Position numbers and translations under genes: made by a program | Part shown: piece after piece, positions 1 to 8,933 of the stretch | How positions within the stretch are numbered: the stretch's first letter is position 1 | Layout: each line of letters begins with the position of its first letter | Assembly (NCBI RefSeq): GCF_016031635.1 | Contig: NZ_JACEGD010000014.1 | Location: 96,003-160,002 of the forward strand | Length of the DNA: 64,000 nucleotides | From: Bradyrhizobium diversitatis | Lineage (GTDB): Bacteria > Pseudomonadota > Alphaproteobacteria > Rhizobiales > Xanthobacteraceae | Direction of reading: 5' to 3' | Notes under the pieces: model-generated | Told to the model about the DNA's origin: nothing | Seen by the model: the letters and a program-made list of their open reading frames with translations, nothing else | Database searches by the model: none

Positions 1-13
1 GAATAGTGTTGGA

Positions 14-2269
14 ATGCTGCGGTCGGCCGTGTTGGCGACCGCATCCGCTTGCATCTTGATGCCGCAGGCATCGCTCGCACAATCGTCCACGCAGAGTGGC
101 GCGCAGAACCTGCCGGCGGTGACAGTCACCGCGCCGGAAGTGCGCCGCCGCGCGGCCGCGACCCCTCAGCGCCGTGCGCCGCGGTCATCGTCGGTGCAGA
201 CCGCCGACAGGAACAGGCCCCAGCCGCAGCGTGACGTCGGCTTCGTCGAGACGCCGCGCGGCCCAGTGCACGGCTATGTCGCAAACCGCAGCTCCTCGGG
301 CACCAAGACCAACACGCCGATTATGGAAACACCGCAATCGGTGTCCGTCATCGGCGCCGAGCAGATCCGCGACCAGAAGCCGAACAAGCTCGATGAGGTC
401 TTGCGCTACACCGCCGGCGTGCGGGCAGGGACCTTCGGCACGGATACACGAAATGATTGGTGGCTGATACGTGGCTTCAAGTCCGAGGACATCGGACTGT
501 TTCTCGACGGCATGCAGCTGTTCTACACGTCCTATGCGAGCTGGAAGCTGCAGACGCCCAACATGGAGCGCGTCGAGGTGCTGCGCGGTCCGTCAGCGGT
601 GCTCTATGGCGGATCGAGCCCGAGCGGCATCGTCAACGTCATCAGCAAGATGCCGCCGGCCGAGCCGATCCGCTACATCGAGACCGGCGTCAACAATTTC
701 GGCAACGCCTATGTCAGCTTCGATGTCGGTGGACCGGTTGCAACGCAGCCCCAGGACGGAAAGCTGTTCTACCGCTTCGTCGGCCAAGTCCAGAATGGCC
801 CCACCCAGGTGAATTTTACGCCCGACAACAACTATTTCATCGCACCGTCGTTCACCTGGAAGCCGGATGCCGACACGACGTTCACGGTGCTGGCCTCGGC
901 CTCGAAGCAGGACACCCGCGGCATCAACTTCCTGCCTTACCAGGGCACGGTGACCAATGCGCCGTTCGGCAAGATCCCGACCAGCTTCTTCGTCGGCGAT
1001 CCCAGCGTGGACAAGTTCACGCGCGAGCAGGAGATGCTCGGCTATCAGTTCGAACGCAATCTCACCGACGATCTGACGTTTCGTCAGAACGCCCGCTTCG
1101 CGCATGTCGATATCAGCTATCGCGGCTATATCGGCAACGGTTGGGACGACATCAATACGGCCACGATGGGCCGCTATAACTGGTATGCGAAGAACACCGC
1201 GAACCAAGCCAATCTTGATAACCAGCTCGAGTACCGCTTCAACACCGGTGCAGTCAGGCACACGATGCTGTTTGGAGTTGACCTGAGAGGGTACCAGATC
1301 GACGACTATCAGGCTTTCAATTTCGGCACCGTTCCCCCGATCAACGTCTTCAATCCCGCCTACGGTATTAACATTCCGCTCGCAGGCGCTCCGTTCCGCA
1401 ACTTCCTGATCACACAGAAGCAGGCCGGCACTTACCTTCAGGACCAGATGAAGCTCGGTAACTTCACGCTGGTCCTGAGCGGGCGCAATGACTGGGTGGA
1501 GACCACGCAGGAAGCGCGCGACACGGGGGCGACGTTGGCCAGTATCAACGACAGCCGGTTCAGCGGCCGTGCCGGGTTGATCTACAATTTCGATAGCGGC
1601 ATCGCGCCGTACGTCTCCTATTCAACCAGCTACAATCCGATCATCGGCCTCAATGCGCAGAACCGGTTGTTCCAGCCTGAGACCGGCCAACAGACCGAAA
1701 TCGGTGTGAAGGTCGCGCCGAAGGGGTTCGACGGCTATTTCACGGCCTCGGTGTTCGACCTGAAGCGCCAGAACATACCGACGACCGATCCGGTGATCTC
1801 CACGCTGCAGAACCAGACCGGCGAGGTGACCTCGCGCGGCATCGAGCTCGAAGCAGTGGCCAACGCCACGAAGGAGCTGAAGTTCATCGGCGCCTTCACG
1901 GCCTATCATCTCTTCACCAGCAAGGATCTCAATCCGGCATTGGTGGGCAAGACGCCGACCAACACGCCCGAGATGCTGGTGTCGGGCTGGGCGGACTACA
2001 CCTTCAAGGAAGGGCCGCTGACTGGCTTCGGCTTCGGCGGCGGCGTGCGCTATGTCGGCTCGTCCTGGGCCGACCAGGCCAACACCCTCGAAGTTCCCGC
2101 GGTCGTGCTCGGCGATCTCGCGGTCCACTACGAATGGCAGAACTGGCGCACGGCCCTGAACGTGATCAACCTGACCGACAAGATCTATGTGGCGAGCTGC
2201 GCATCAGCCACATCCTGCTTCTACGGCGACCGCCGGCGCGTCACCGCCAGCGTCTCCTACAAATGGTGA
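14..2269 (+). CDS. TonB-dependent siderophore receptor
   Basis: Outer-membrane receptor, 751 residues, for energy-dependent uptake of a ferric siderophore. A Sec signal peptide spans about residues 1-22 (cleavage near SLAQ), followed by a TonB-box-like LPAVTVTAPEV. The plug domain carries KLDEVLRYTAGV and VEVLRGPSAVLYGGSSPSG, and the 22-strand barrel ends in the aromatic C-terminus VSYKW. The length and the FhuA/FoxA-like plug suggest a hydroxamate-type substrate, but the ligand is not proven. The frame stays open upstream to the window edge, so a start before base 14 cannot be excluded. The next gene begins about 740 bp away, so it is probably not part of the nuo unit. Confidence 0.9.
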   Translation: MLRSAVLATASACILMPQASLAQSSTQSGAQNLPAVTVTAPEVRRRAAATPQRRAPRSSSVQTADRNRPQPQRDVGFVETPRGPVHGYVANRSSSGTKTNTPIMETPQSVSVIGAEQIRDQKPNKLDEVLRYTAGVRAGTFGTDTRNDWWLIRGFKSEDIGLFLDGMQLFYTSYASWKLQTPNMERVEVLRGPSAVLYGGSSPSGIVNVISKMPPAEPIRYIETGVNNFGNAYVSFDVGGPVATQPQDGKLFYRFVGQVQNGPTQVNFTPDNNYFIAPSFTWKPDADTTFTVLASASKQDTRGINFLPYQGTVTNAPFGKIPTSFFVGDPSVDKFTREQEMLGYQFERNLTDDLTFRQNARFAHVDISYRGYIGNGWDDINTATMGRYNWYAKNTANQANLDNQLEYRFNTGAVRHTMLFGVDLRGYQIDDYQAFNFGTVPPINVFNPAYGINIPLAGAPFRNFLITQKQAGTYLQDQMKLGNFTLVLSGRNDWVETTQEARDTGATLASINDSRFSGRAGLIYNFDSGIAPYVSYSTSYNPIIGLNAQNRLFQPETGQQTEIGVKVAPKGFDGYFTASVFDLKRQNIPTTDPVISTLQNQTGEVTSRGIELEAVANATKELKFIGAFTAYHLFTSKDLNPALVGKTPTNTPEMLVSGWADYTFKEGPLTGFGFGGGVRYVGSSWADQANTLEVPAVVLGDLAVHYEWQNWRTALNVINLTDKIYVASCASATSCFYGDRRRVTASVSYKW

Positions 2270-3013
2270 GGACAGGCGAGGGCAGGACCTCGTGGCGGGC
2301 CGGCTCTGGGGGCGGCCGATCGCGACGATCATCTGCTTCGCCTGACCGGACCGCCACTGATCTTCCCTCAGGAGATCGATGAGCTCATGGGCTATGCCCC
2401 CCGGCCCGAAGCTCATCCGAGCGCGGCGCGAGCGACCAACCAGCAAGTCGCCGTCGCCGCGCTCGCGGCCGGTTTGCAGCTGACCGCCGACGCATTCGCC
2501 AGACGAACCCCGGCCCCTTCGTGGCGCATGGCTCTGTGATCGTGCGCAGCTGTGGATAGGTGTGCTTTGCTGCACCTGTCCTGATCGCGGTGGCGCCCTC
2601 AATGACTCCTTGGCTGCACTGCTCTAGGGACCCCTGGCAAAACGACCCTCGGCAAATTATGTCAAGAAGCGGCGGAGGGTGCCTGCGCCGGTCGTTGCCG
2701 GGGTTGGACGCTCCGCCGCACCGGGAAAAACCGTACATTTTGCTCGGTCAAGGCGCAGCCGATAGCTGCCTTGGGCCCTGCGCCGCAATCTCAGAACTGC
2801 TGACCTGCGAAGCCGTGACTGCCCTTGCTGGGTCAAGCGATCTGCTCCATACCAGCCGCGGGGTGATTCCGGGATTTTCACCGTTCTGAGAGCGGCAAAG
2901 GGCCTGAAAAGAGCGTGTCTTGCGCCCATTGGTGCACTGCGCTAAGGCTCAGAATAATTCCAAATCGGACGAATCCGTGGCTGTCCTGAGGCTGCGGGAA
3001 AAAGGGCTCGTCA
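2270..3013. other. Intergenic region upstream of nuoA, no supported gene
   Basis: Reading frames here have atypical composition and no recognisable domains on either strand. The last 100 bases should hold the nuo promoter. I see no tRNA, clear terminator or repeat. Confidence 0.5.
2920..2948 (+). promoter_or_regulatory. Candidate sigma70-type promoter for the nuo operon
   Basis: TTGCGC, a 17-base spacer and TAAGGC lie 66-94 bases before the nuoA start. Only the spacing and the TTG/TA positions match consensus, so this is a weak call. Confidence 0.25.
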
Positions 3014-3379
3014 ATGAGCGGCATTCTTCAGAACTATCTACCACTCGTCGTCTTTATAGGGGTAGCGGGCCTCATTGGCCTGGTGCTGCTGATCGCGCCC
3101 TTCATCGTGGCGTTTCAGCAGCCGGACCCGGAAAAGCTGTCGGCGTATGAGTGCGGTTTCAACGCCTTCGACGACGCCCGCATGAAGTTCGACGTCCGCT
3201 TCTATCTGGTCGCCATCCTCTTCATCATCTTCGACCTCGAGGTGACGTTCCTGTTTCCCTGGGCGGTGGCGTTCGGCAAGCTTGGCGCGACCGGCTTCTG
3301 GTCCATGGTGGTGTTCCTCGCCGTGCTGACGGTCGGGTTCGCCTATGAGTGGAAGAAGGGAGCACTGGAATGGGATTGA
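3014..3379 (+). CDS. nuoA: NADH-quinone oxidoreductase subunit A
   Basis: Membrane subunit (ND3 homologue) of proton-pumping complex I, 121 residues with three predicted transmembrane helices. The SAYECGF motif in the loop after helix 1 carries the conserved ND3 cysteine, and FDLEVTFLFPWA lies in helix 2. It is the first gene of a complete operon. Its 3' end overlaps the nuoB start by 10 bases, so the two are probably translationally coupled. The start is preceded by a purine-rich stretch (AAAAAGGG). Confidence 0.96.
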   Translation: MSGILQNYLPLVVFIGVAGLIGLVLLIAPFIVAFQQPDPEKLSAYECGFNAFDDARMKFDVRFYLVAILFIIFDLEVTFLFPWAVAFGKLGATGFWSMVVFLAVLTVGFAYEWKKGALEWD

Positions 3380-3957
3380 CCCCTGCACCGTCCGCCGGTC
3401 CGGTCATTGCGCCGGCCCCGAAGGGCATTCTGGATCCGTCGACCGGCAGGCCGGTCGGCGCCAACGATCCGTTCTTCCTCGAGGTCAACCACGAGCTGTC
3501 CGACAAGGGCTTCTTCGTGGCAGCGACCGACGATCTCATCACCTGGGCGCGCACCGGCTCCCTGATGTGGATGACCTTCGGCCTCGCCTGCTGCGCGGTC
3601 GAGATGATGCAGGTGTCGATGCCGCGCTACGATGTCGAGCGCTTCGGCTTCGCGCCGCGCGCCTCGCCGCGCCAGTCCGACGTGATGATCGTCGCGGGAA
3701 CCCTGACCAACAAGATGGCGCCGGCGCTGCGCAAGGTCTACGACCAGATGCCCGAGCCGCGCTACGTCATCTCGATGGGCTCCTGCGCCAATGGCGGCGG
3801 CTACTATCACTATTCCTACTCGGTCGTGCGCGGCTGCGACCGCATCGTGCCGATCGACATCTACGTGCCGGGCTGCCCGCCCACGGCGGAAGCGCTGCTC
3901 TACGGCGTGCTGCTGCTGCAGAAGAAGATCCGGCGCACCGGCACCATCGAACGCTAA
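3370..3957 (+). CDS. nuoB: NADH-quinone oxidoreductase subunit B
   Basis: Peripheral-arm subunit (PSST homologue), 195 residues, which binds the terminal 4Fe-4S cluster N2 and passes electrons to quinone. The cluster ligands are visible in FGLACCAVEMM (C74, C75), GSCANGGGYY and PGCPPTAEALLYG. I chose the ATG at 3370 (MGLTPAPSAG) over the upstream in-frame ATG at 3349, because it gives a normal family N-terminus and only a short overlap with nuoA. Confidence 0.96.
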   Translation: MGLTPAPSAGPVIAPAPKGILDPSTGRPVGANDPFFLEVNHELSDKGFFVAATDDLITWARTGSLMWMTFGLACCAVEMMQVSMPRYDVERFGFAPRASPRQSDVMIVAGTLTNKMAPALRKVYDQMPEPRYVISMGSCANGGGYYHYSYSVVRGCDRIVPIDIYVPGCPPTAEALLYGVLLLQKKIRRTGTIER

Positions 3958-3968
3958 GGTTTTACGTC

Positions 3969-4580
3969 ATGGACGACGCCAAGCTCGACGCCCTGGGGCA
4001 GACGATCGTTAGCGCGCTTCCGGGCGCCGCCACCGGTCATACGGTGGCCTTCAACCAGCTCACGGTTGATGTCGAGGCCGTCAAGATCGTCGAGGTGGTC
4101 AAGTACCTCCGCGACGATCCGAACTGCCGTTTCGTCAACATCACTGACATCACGGCAGTGGACTATCCCGATCGTGAGAAGCGTTTCGACGTGATCTATC
4201 ACTTCCTGTCGCCGACGCTGAACACGCGGATCCGGCTCCGTGCCCAGGCGGACGAGACCACGCAGGTGCCATCGCTGATCGACGTATTCCCGGGTGCGGA
4301 CTGGTTCGAACGCGAGGCCTACGACCTCTATGGCGTCTTCTTCGTCGGTCATCCCGACATGCGCCGCCTCCTCACCGACTACGGCTTCGAGGGCCATCCG
4401 CTGCGCAAGGATTTCCCGACGACCGGTTTCGTCGAGGTCCGCTACGACGACCAGGAGAAGCGGGTGGTGTACGAGCCAGTCCGGCTCAATCAGGAATTCC
4501 GCAAGTTCGATTTCCTCTCGCCGTGGGAAGGGGCGGACTATCCGCTGCCCGGTGACGAGAAGGCGGGGCCGAAGGTCTGA
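3969..4580 (+). CDS. nuoC: NADH-quinone oxidoreductase subunit C
   Basis: 30-kDa-type subunit of the complex I peripheral arm, 203 residues, separate from nuoD as in mitochondria and other alphaproteobacteria (not fused as in E. coli). The family signature REAYDLYGVFFVGHPDMRRL and the following GHPLRKDFPTTG are present. It begins 11 bases after nuoB. The frame is open upstream through nuoB, but translation from there would be out of register with nuoB, so ATG 3969 is the start. Confidence 0.96.
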   Translation: MDDAKLDALGQTIVSALPGAATGHTVAFNQLTVDVEAVKIVEVVKYLRDDPNCRFVNITDITAVDYPDREKRFDVIYHFLSPTLNTRIRLRAQADETTQVPSLIDVFPGADWFEREAYDLYGVFFVGHPDMRRLLTDYGFEGHPLRKDFPTTGFVEVRYDDQEKRVVYEPVRLNQEFRKFDFLSPWEGADYPLPGDEKAGPKV

Positions 4581-4582
4581 TC

Positions 4583-5779
4583 ATGAACGAGCAACCCGAG
4601 AATCTCCGTAACTTCACCATCAATTTCGGCCCCCAGCATCCGGCTGCGCACGGCGTGTTGCGCCTGGTGCTGGAGCTCGACGGCGAAGTGGTCGAGCGCG
4701 TCGATCCGCATATCGGGCTGCTTCACCGCGGCACCGAGAAGCTGATCGAGCAGAAGACCTATCTCCAGGCGATCCCGTATTTCGACCGGCTCGACTACGT
4801 CGCGCCGATGAATCAGGAGCACGCCTTCTGCCTCGCGGCCGAAAAGCTGCTCGGCATCGAGGTGCCGCGCCGCGGCCAGCTGATCCGCGTGCTCTATTGC
4901 GAGATCGGCCGCATCCTGTCGCATCTGCTCAACGTCACCACGCAGGCGATGGACGTTGGCGCGCTGACCCCGCCGCTATGGGGCTTCGAGGAGCGCGAGA
5001 AGCTGATGGTGTTCTACGAGCGTGCCTCGGGCAGCCGCATGCACGCAGCCTTCTTCCGCGTCGGCGGTGTGCACCAGGACCTGCCGCAGAAGCTGGTCGA
5101 CGACATCGAGGCCTGGTGCGATCCGTTCCTCAAGGTCGTGGACGACCTCGACCGGCTGCTCACCGCCAACCGCATCTTCAAGCAGCGCAACGTCGACATC
5201 GGCGTGGTGCCGCTCAAGGAGGCCTGGGAGTGGGGCTTCTCCGGCGTGATGGTGCGCGGCTCGGGCGCGGCCTGGGATCTGCGCAAGTCGCAGCCCTACG
5301 AATGCTACGCCGAGATGGATTTCGACATTCCGATCGGCAAGAACGGCGATTGCTACGACCGCTATCTGATCCGCATGGAGGAGATGCGCCAGTCCGTGCG
5401 CATCATGAAGCAGTGCATCCAGAAGCTGAACGCGCCTGAGGGCAGGGGCCCCGTCGTCGTCGAGGACAACAAGGTCGCACCGCCGCGCCGTGGCGAGATG
5501 AAGCGCTCGATGGAAGCGCTGATCCACCACTTCAAGCTCTACACCGAGGGCGTCCACGTCCCGGCCGGCGAAGTCTACGCCGCGGTCGAAGCGCCCAAGG
5601 GCGAGTTCGGCGTCTATCTCGTCTCCGACGGCACCAACAAGCCCTATAAGTGCAAGATCCGCGCGCCGGGCTTTGCGCATCTCCAGGCGATGGATCACAT
5701 CTGCCGCGGCCATCTGCTCGCCGACGTCTCGGCAATCCTCGGCTCGCTCGACATCGTGTTCGGAGAGGTCGATCGGTGA
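4583..5779 (+). CDS. nuoD: NADH-quinone oxidoreductase subunit D
   Basis: 49-kDa-type subunit, 398 residues, which with NuoB forms the quinone-binding pocket. Typical motifs are NFGPQHPAAHGVLRLVLEL, HIGLLHRGTEKLIE, ERASGSRMHAAFFRVGGVH, and the C-terminal GSLDIVFGEVDR. It lies 2 bases after nuoC. Its TGA shares a base with the ATG of the downstream methyltransferase (TGATG), showing tight coupling to a gene that is not a complex I subunit. Confidence 0.97.
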   Translation: MNEQPENLRNFTINFGPQHPAAHGVLRLVLELDGEVVERVDPHIGLLHRGTEKLIEQKTYLQAIPYFDRLDYVAPMNQEHAFCLAAEKLLGIEVPRRGQLIRVLYCEIGRILSHLLNVTTQAMDVGALTPPLWGFEEREKLMVFYERASGSRMHAAFFRVGGVHQDLPQKLVDDIEAWCDPFLKVVDDLDRLLTANRIFKQRNVDIGVVPLKEAWEWGFSGVMVRGSGAAWDLRKSQPYECYAEMDFDIPIGKNGDCYDRYLIRMEEMRQSVRIMKQCIQKLNAPEGRGPVVVEDNKVAPPRRGEMKRSMEALIHHFKLYTEGVHVPAGEVYAAVEAPKGEFGVYLVSDGTNKPYKCKIRAPGFAHLQAMDHICRGHLLADVSAILGSLDIVFGEVDR

Positions 5780-6759
5780 TGGGCCAGCAGGCGCCAATCC
5801 AGTTTGACCGCGCCTCGGGGGCCCTGGAAGGGGCCAACCTGTGGGAGCGGACGGCTGCCTTGGCGCTGGTGACGGGATCGAAGATCTCCTCGCATTTCTC
5901 GCACATGGGCTATATCGCCTGCGCGAATTTGCTGCGCAGGACGCTGCCGGAGCGCAACATCGCGATCAGGCTCAATCCCGACGCCGTGTTCGAATTCCCC
6001 TACGGCGACGGCTATTGGAGCAAGCTGCTCAACCGCTCCTACAATTACGAGGACGAGCTCGAGCTGCTGTTCGCCGATTCCATCGACGTCGACTACACGC
6101 TGCTCGATTGCGGCGCCAATTACGGCTACTGGTCGGTGCTGGTGTCGAGCAAGCCGTTTGGTTCGCACAAGGCGATCGCGATCGAGCCGTCGGGGCAGAA
6201 CTATCCGAAGCTCGCCAACAACGCCCGCGTCAACGGCAATCGCTTCGAGACCATGAAATGCGCCATCGGCGCGGCCCGCGGCACCGCGCGGCTGTCGGGC
6301 ACCAAGCACGAAGCCTTCAGCATCGCCGGCGATCCGTCGGCGGGCGGTGAAGAAGTGTCCGTGATCGCGCTCGACAACCTCATCGACGACGGCAAGGTCG
6401 CGGCCACCGGCAAATACCTGATCAAGCTCGACGTCGAGGGCGTCGAGATCGAGGCGATCAAGGGCGGCGCCCGGCTGCTCGAGGCCGACAGCGTCGTCAT
6501 GTGCGAGGAGCACGGCAGCGACCGCAATCACTCCGTGTCGCGCTACATCCTCGAACAGACCCCGCTGAAGCTGATCGTGTTCGATCCGCGCAGCAACCGG
6601 ATGGAGACCGTGACCGAGCTGTCGATCCTCGACCGCATCAAGGTCTCGACCCACGTCGGCTACAACGTTTTCGGCACCGCAAGCGCATTCTGGCAGGACA
6701 GGATCGAAGCCATGAATGCCAAGAACTTGAGTGCGAAGTCCGCGCGCCGTATGCAGTGA
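5779..6759 (+). CDS. FkbM-family SAM-dependent methyltransferase inside the nuo operon
   Basis: Predicted S-adenosylmethionine-dependent methyltransferase, 326 residues. The Rossmann motif I region DCGANYGYWSVLVSSKPFG, the acidic motif AIEPSGQNY and the FkbM hallmark IKLDVEGVEIEAIKGG are all present. Start ATG 5779 overlaps the nuoD stop by one base, and nuoE starts 10 bases after its stop, so it is co-transcribed with complex I. It is not a subunit of the enzyme. Whether it modifies NuoD or NuoE, or something unrelated such as a glycan or quinone, cannot be read from the sequence. Confidence 0.85.
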   Translation: MGQQAPIQFDRASGALEGANLWERTAALALVTGSKISSHFSHMGYIACANLLRRTLPERNIAIRLNPDAVFEFPYGDGYWSKLLNRSYNYEDELELLFADSIDVDYTLLDCGANYGYWSVLVSSKPFGSHKAIAIEPSGQNYPKLANNARVNGNRFETMKCAIGAARGTARLSGTKHEAFSIAGDPSAGGEEVSVIALDNLIDDGKVAATGKYLIKLDVEGVEIEAIKGGARLLEADSVVMCEEHGSDRNHSVSRYILEQTPLKLIVFDPRSNRMETVTELSILDRIKVSTHVGYNVFGTASAFWQDRIEAMNAKNLSAKSARRMQ

Positions 6760-6769
6760 GAGATTAGAG

Positions 6770-7381
6770 ATGTCCGTTCGCCGATTAGCACCGAAGGAAG
6801 TCCAACCCGCGAGCTTCGCGTTCACGGAGGAGAACCTCGCATTCGCCAGGCAGCAGATCGCGAAATATCCCGCCGGCCGCCAGGCCTCCGCGGTCATCGC
6901 CATCCTCTGGCGCGCGCAGGAGCAGAACGACGGTTGGGTTTCGGAAGCCGCGATCCGCGTCATCGCCGACATGCTCGACATGCCCTATATCCGCGTGCTG
7001 GAGGTCGCGACCTTCTACACCATGTTCCAGCTCGCCCCGGTCGGCAAGAAGGCCCATGTCCAGGTCTGCGGCACCACGCCGTGCCGCCTGCGCGGCGCCG
7101 AGGATCTGATCCACGTCTGCGAGCACCGCATCCATCACGAGCCCTTCCATCTCTCCAAGGACGGCAATTTCAGCTGGGAAGAGGTGGAGTGCCTCGGCGC
7201 CTGCGTGAATGCGCCGATGGTGCTGATCGGCAAGGATACTTACGAGGACCTGACCAAGGAAAGCTTCGGCAAGGTGCTCGACGGTTTTGCTTCGGGCAAC
7301 CCGCCCAAGCCGGGTCCGCAGAACGGCCGCCAGTTCTCGGCGCCGATCACCGGACCGACCACGCTGAAGGAGACCACCTGA
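6770..7381 (+). CDS. nuoE: NADH-quinone oxidoreductase subunit E
   Basis: 24-kDa-type subunit of the NADH dehydrogenase module, 203 residues with a thioredoxin-like fold binding 2Fe-2S cluster N1a. Its ligands are C100 and C105 (CGTTPC) and C141 and C145 (CLGAC). ATG 6770 is used; an upstream in-frame GTG at 6731 would extend into the methyltransferase gene. The C-terminal tail after about residue 165 is Pro/Gly rich. The stop overlaps the next small gene by one base. Confidence 0.95.
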   Translation: MSVRRLAPKEVQPASFAFTEENLAFARQQIAKYPAGRQASAVIAILWRAQEQNDGWVSEAAIRVIADMLDMPYIRVLEVATFYTMFQLAPVGKKAHVQVCGTTPCRLRGAEDLIHVCEHRIHHEPFHLSKDGNFSWEEVECLGACVNAPMVLIGKDTYEDLTKESFGKVLDGFASGNPPKPGPQNGRQFSAPITGPTTLKETT

Positions 7382-7587
7382 TGCGTGATCTCGCTTCGTC
7401 GATAGCGCAGGGGAGCGGTGGCATGAAGAAGTGGGGCTTCATCGCGATGCACGCCGTGGTGGCGGCCGCCTTCATCTTCCTGTTGCAGCGCTTCGCCCTG
7501 AACGCATCGCTGGAATCGGCTTCGCTCTGGGCGCTGACGTTTGGCATCTGCGCCGCCGGACTTGCCTACAAGCAGTCCAATCGTTGA
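7381..7587 (+). CDS. Small membrane protein of unknown function between nuoE and nuoF
   Basis: 68 residues with two hydrophobic helices, about residues 18-40 (WGFIAMHAVVAAAFIFLL) and 48-63 (ASLWALTFGICAAGLAY). I recognise no family. The ATG overlaps the nuoE stop (TGATG), and nuoF begins 15 bases later, so it is expressed with complex I. It might be a membrane-arm assembly or accessory factor, but that is inferred only from position. Confidence 0.7.
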   Translation: MRDLASSIAQGSGGMKKWGFIAMHAVVAAAFIFLLQRFALNASLESASLWALTFGICAAGLAYKQSNR

Positions 7588-7602
7588 TCGGAAAGCACTG
7601 AT

Positions 7603-8928
7603 ATGCTCGAGGACAAGGACCGCATCTTCAAGAACCTCTACGGCCTCCACGATTGGGGGCTCGAGGGCGCGCGGCGCCGCGGCGCCTGGGACGGCACGAA
7701 GAACATCATCGACAAGGGCCGCGACTGGATCATCAACGAGATGAAGGCCTCGGGGCTCCGCGGCCGCGGCGGCGCAGGCTTCCCGACCGGTCTGAAATGG
7801 TCCTTCATGCCGAAGGAATCGACCGACGGCCGGCCGAGCTATCTCGTCGTCAACGCCGACGAGTCCGAGCCCGGCACATGCAAGGATCGCGAGATCATGC
7901 GGCACGATCCGCATCTCCTGATCGAGGGCTGCCTGATCGCGAGCTGCGCGATGAACGCGCACACGTGCTACATCTATGTCCGCGGCGAGTTCATCCGCGA
8001 GCGTGAGCACCTCCAGGCCGCGATCGACCAGGCGTACGACGCCAAGCTGGTCGGCAAGGACAACGTCAACGGCTGGCCGTTCGACATCTACGTCGCCCAC
8101 GGCGCCGGCGCCTATATCTGCGGCGAGGAGACCGCGCTGCTCGAAAGCCTCGAAGGCAAGAAGGGCCAGCCGCGCCTGAAGCCGCCGTTCCCGGCGAACG
8201 TCGGTCTGTTCGGCTGCCCGACCACCGTCAACAACGTCGAGTCGATCGCCGTTGCGCCGGATATCCTGCGCCGCGGCGCGGCGTGGTTCGCCGGCATCGG
8301 CCGCCCGAACAACGTCGGCACCAAGCTCTTCTGCATTTCCGGCCATGTCGAGCGGCCCTGCAACGTCGAAGAGGCCATGGGCATCCCGTTCCGCGAGCTG
8401 ATCGACAAGCATTGCGGCGGCATTCGCGGTGGCTGGGACAACCTCAAGGCCGTGATCCCCGGCGGCTCGTCGGTGCGCATGGTGCCGGCCGAGCAGATCA
8501 TCGACACGCCGATGGATTTCGATTCCTTGAGCAAGCTGCGCTCGGGCCTCGGCACCGCGGCCGTGATCGTGATGGACAAGTCCACCGATCTGATCCGCGC
8601 CATTGCCCGCATCTCCTATTTCTACAAGCACGAGAGCTGCGGCCAGTGCACGCCGTGCCGCGAGGGTACGGGGTGGATGTGGCGGGTCCTGACCCGCATG
8701 GCCGAGGGGCGCGCCCACAAGCGCGAGATCGACATGCTGCTTGAAGTGACGAAGCAGGTCGAAGGCCACACCATCTGTGCGCTCGGCGACGCGGCGGCAT
8801 GGCCGATCCAGGGCCTGATCACGCATTTCCGTCACGAGATCGAAGCGCGCATCGACCAGTATTCGCACAAGGCCGACATCGACGATATCGGCGTCCGCGA
8901 TCCCGTGAACATGGTCGCGGCGGAGTAA
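7603..8928 (+). CDS. nuoF: NADH-quinone oxidoreductase subunit F
   Basis: 51-kDa-type subunit, 441 residues. It binds NADH and FMN and starts electron transfer. LRGRGGAGFPTGLKW and GAGAYICGEETALLESLEG form the nucleotide and FMN sites, and ESCGQCTPCREGTGWM supplies the 4Fe-4S cluster N3 cysteines, with a fourth in the later HTICALGD stretch. Length is normal for the family. Confidence 0.97.
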   Translation: MLEDKDRIFKNLYGLHDWGLEGARRRGAWDGTKNIIDKGRDWIINEMKASGLRGRGGAGFPTGLKWSFMPKESTDGRPSYLVVNADESEPGTCKDREIMRHDPHLLIEGCLIASCAMNAHTCYIYVRGEFIREREHLQAAIDQAYDAKLVGKDNVNGWPFDIYVAHGAGAYICGEETALLESLEGKKGQPRLKPPFPANVGLFGCPTTVNNVESIAVAPDILRRGAAWFAGIGRPNNVGTKLFCISGHVERPCNVEEAMGIPFRELIDKHCGGIRGGWDNLKAVIPGGSSVRMVPAEQIIDTPMDFDSLSKLRSGLGTAAVIVMDKSTDLIRAIARISYFYKHESCGQCTPCREGTGWMWRVLTRMAEGRAHKREIDMLLEVTKQVEGHTICALGDAAAWPIQGLITHFRHEIEARIDQYSHKADIDDIGVRDPVNMVAAE

Positions 8929-8933
8929 GAGAC

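Noticed and set aside
2560..2889. A 109-residue plus-strand frame upstream of nuo
   Set aside because: No family, no convincing ribosome-binding site, odd composition with many Pro, Ser and Cys, and overlapping frames on the other strand are just as open.
3345..4580. A 411-residue fused protein containing NuoC
   Set aside because: The first half is an out-of-frame reading of nuoB. NuoC starts at 3969.
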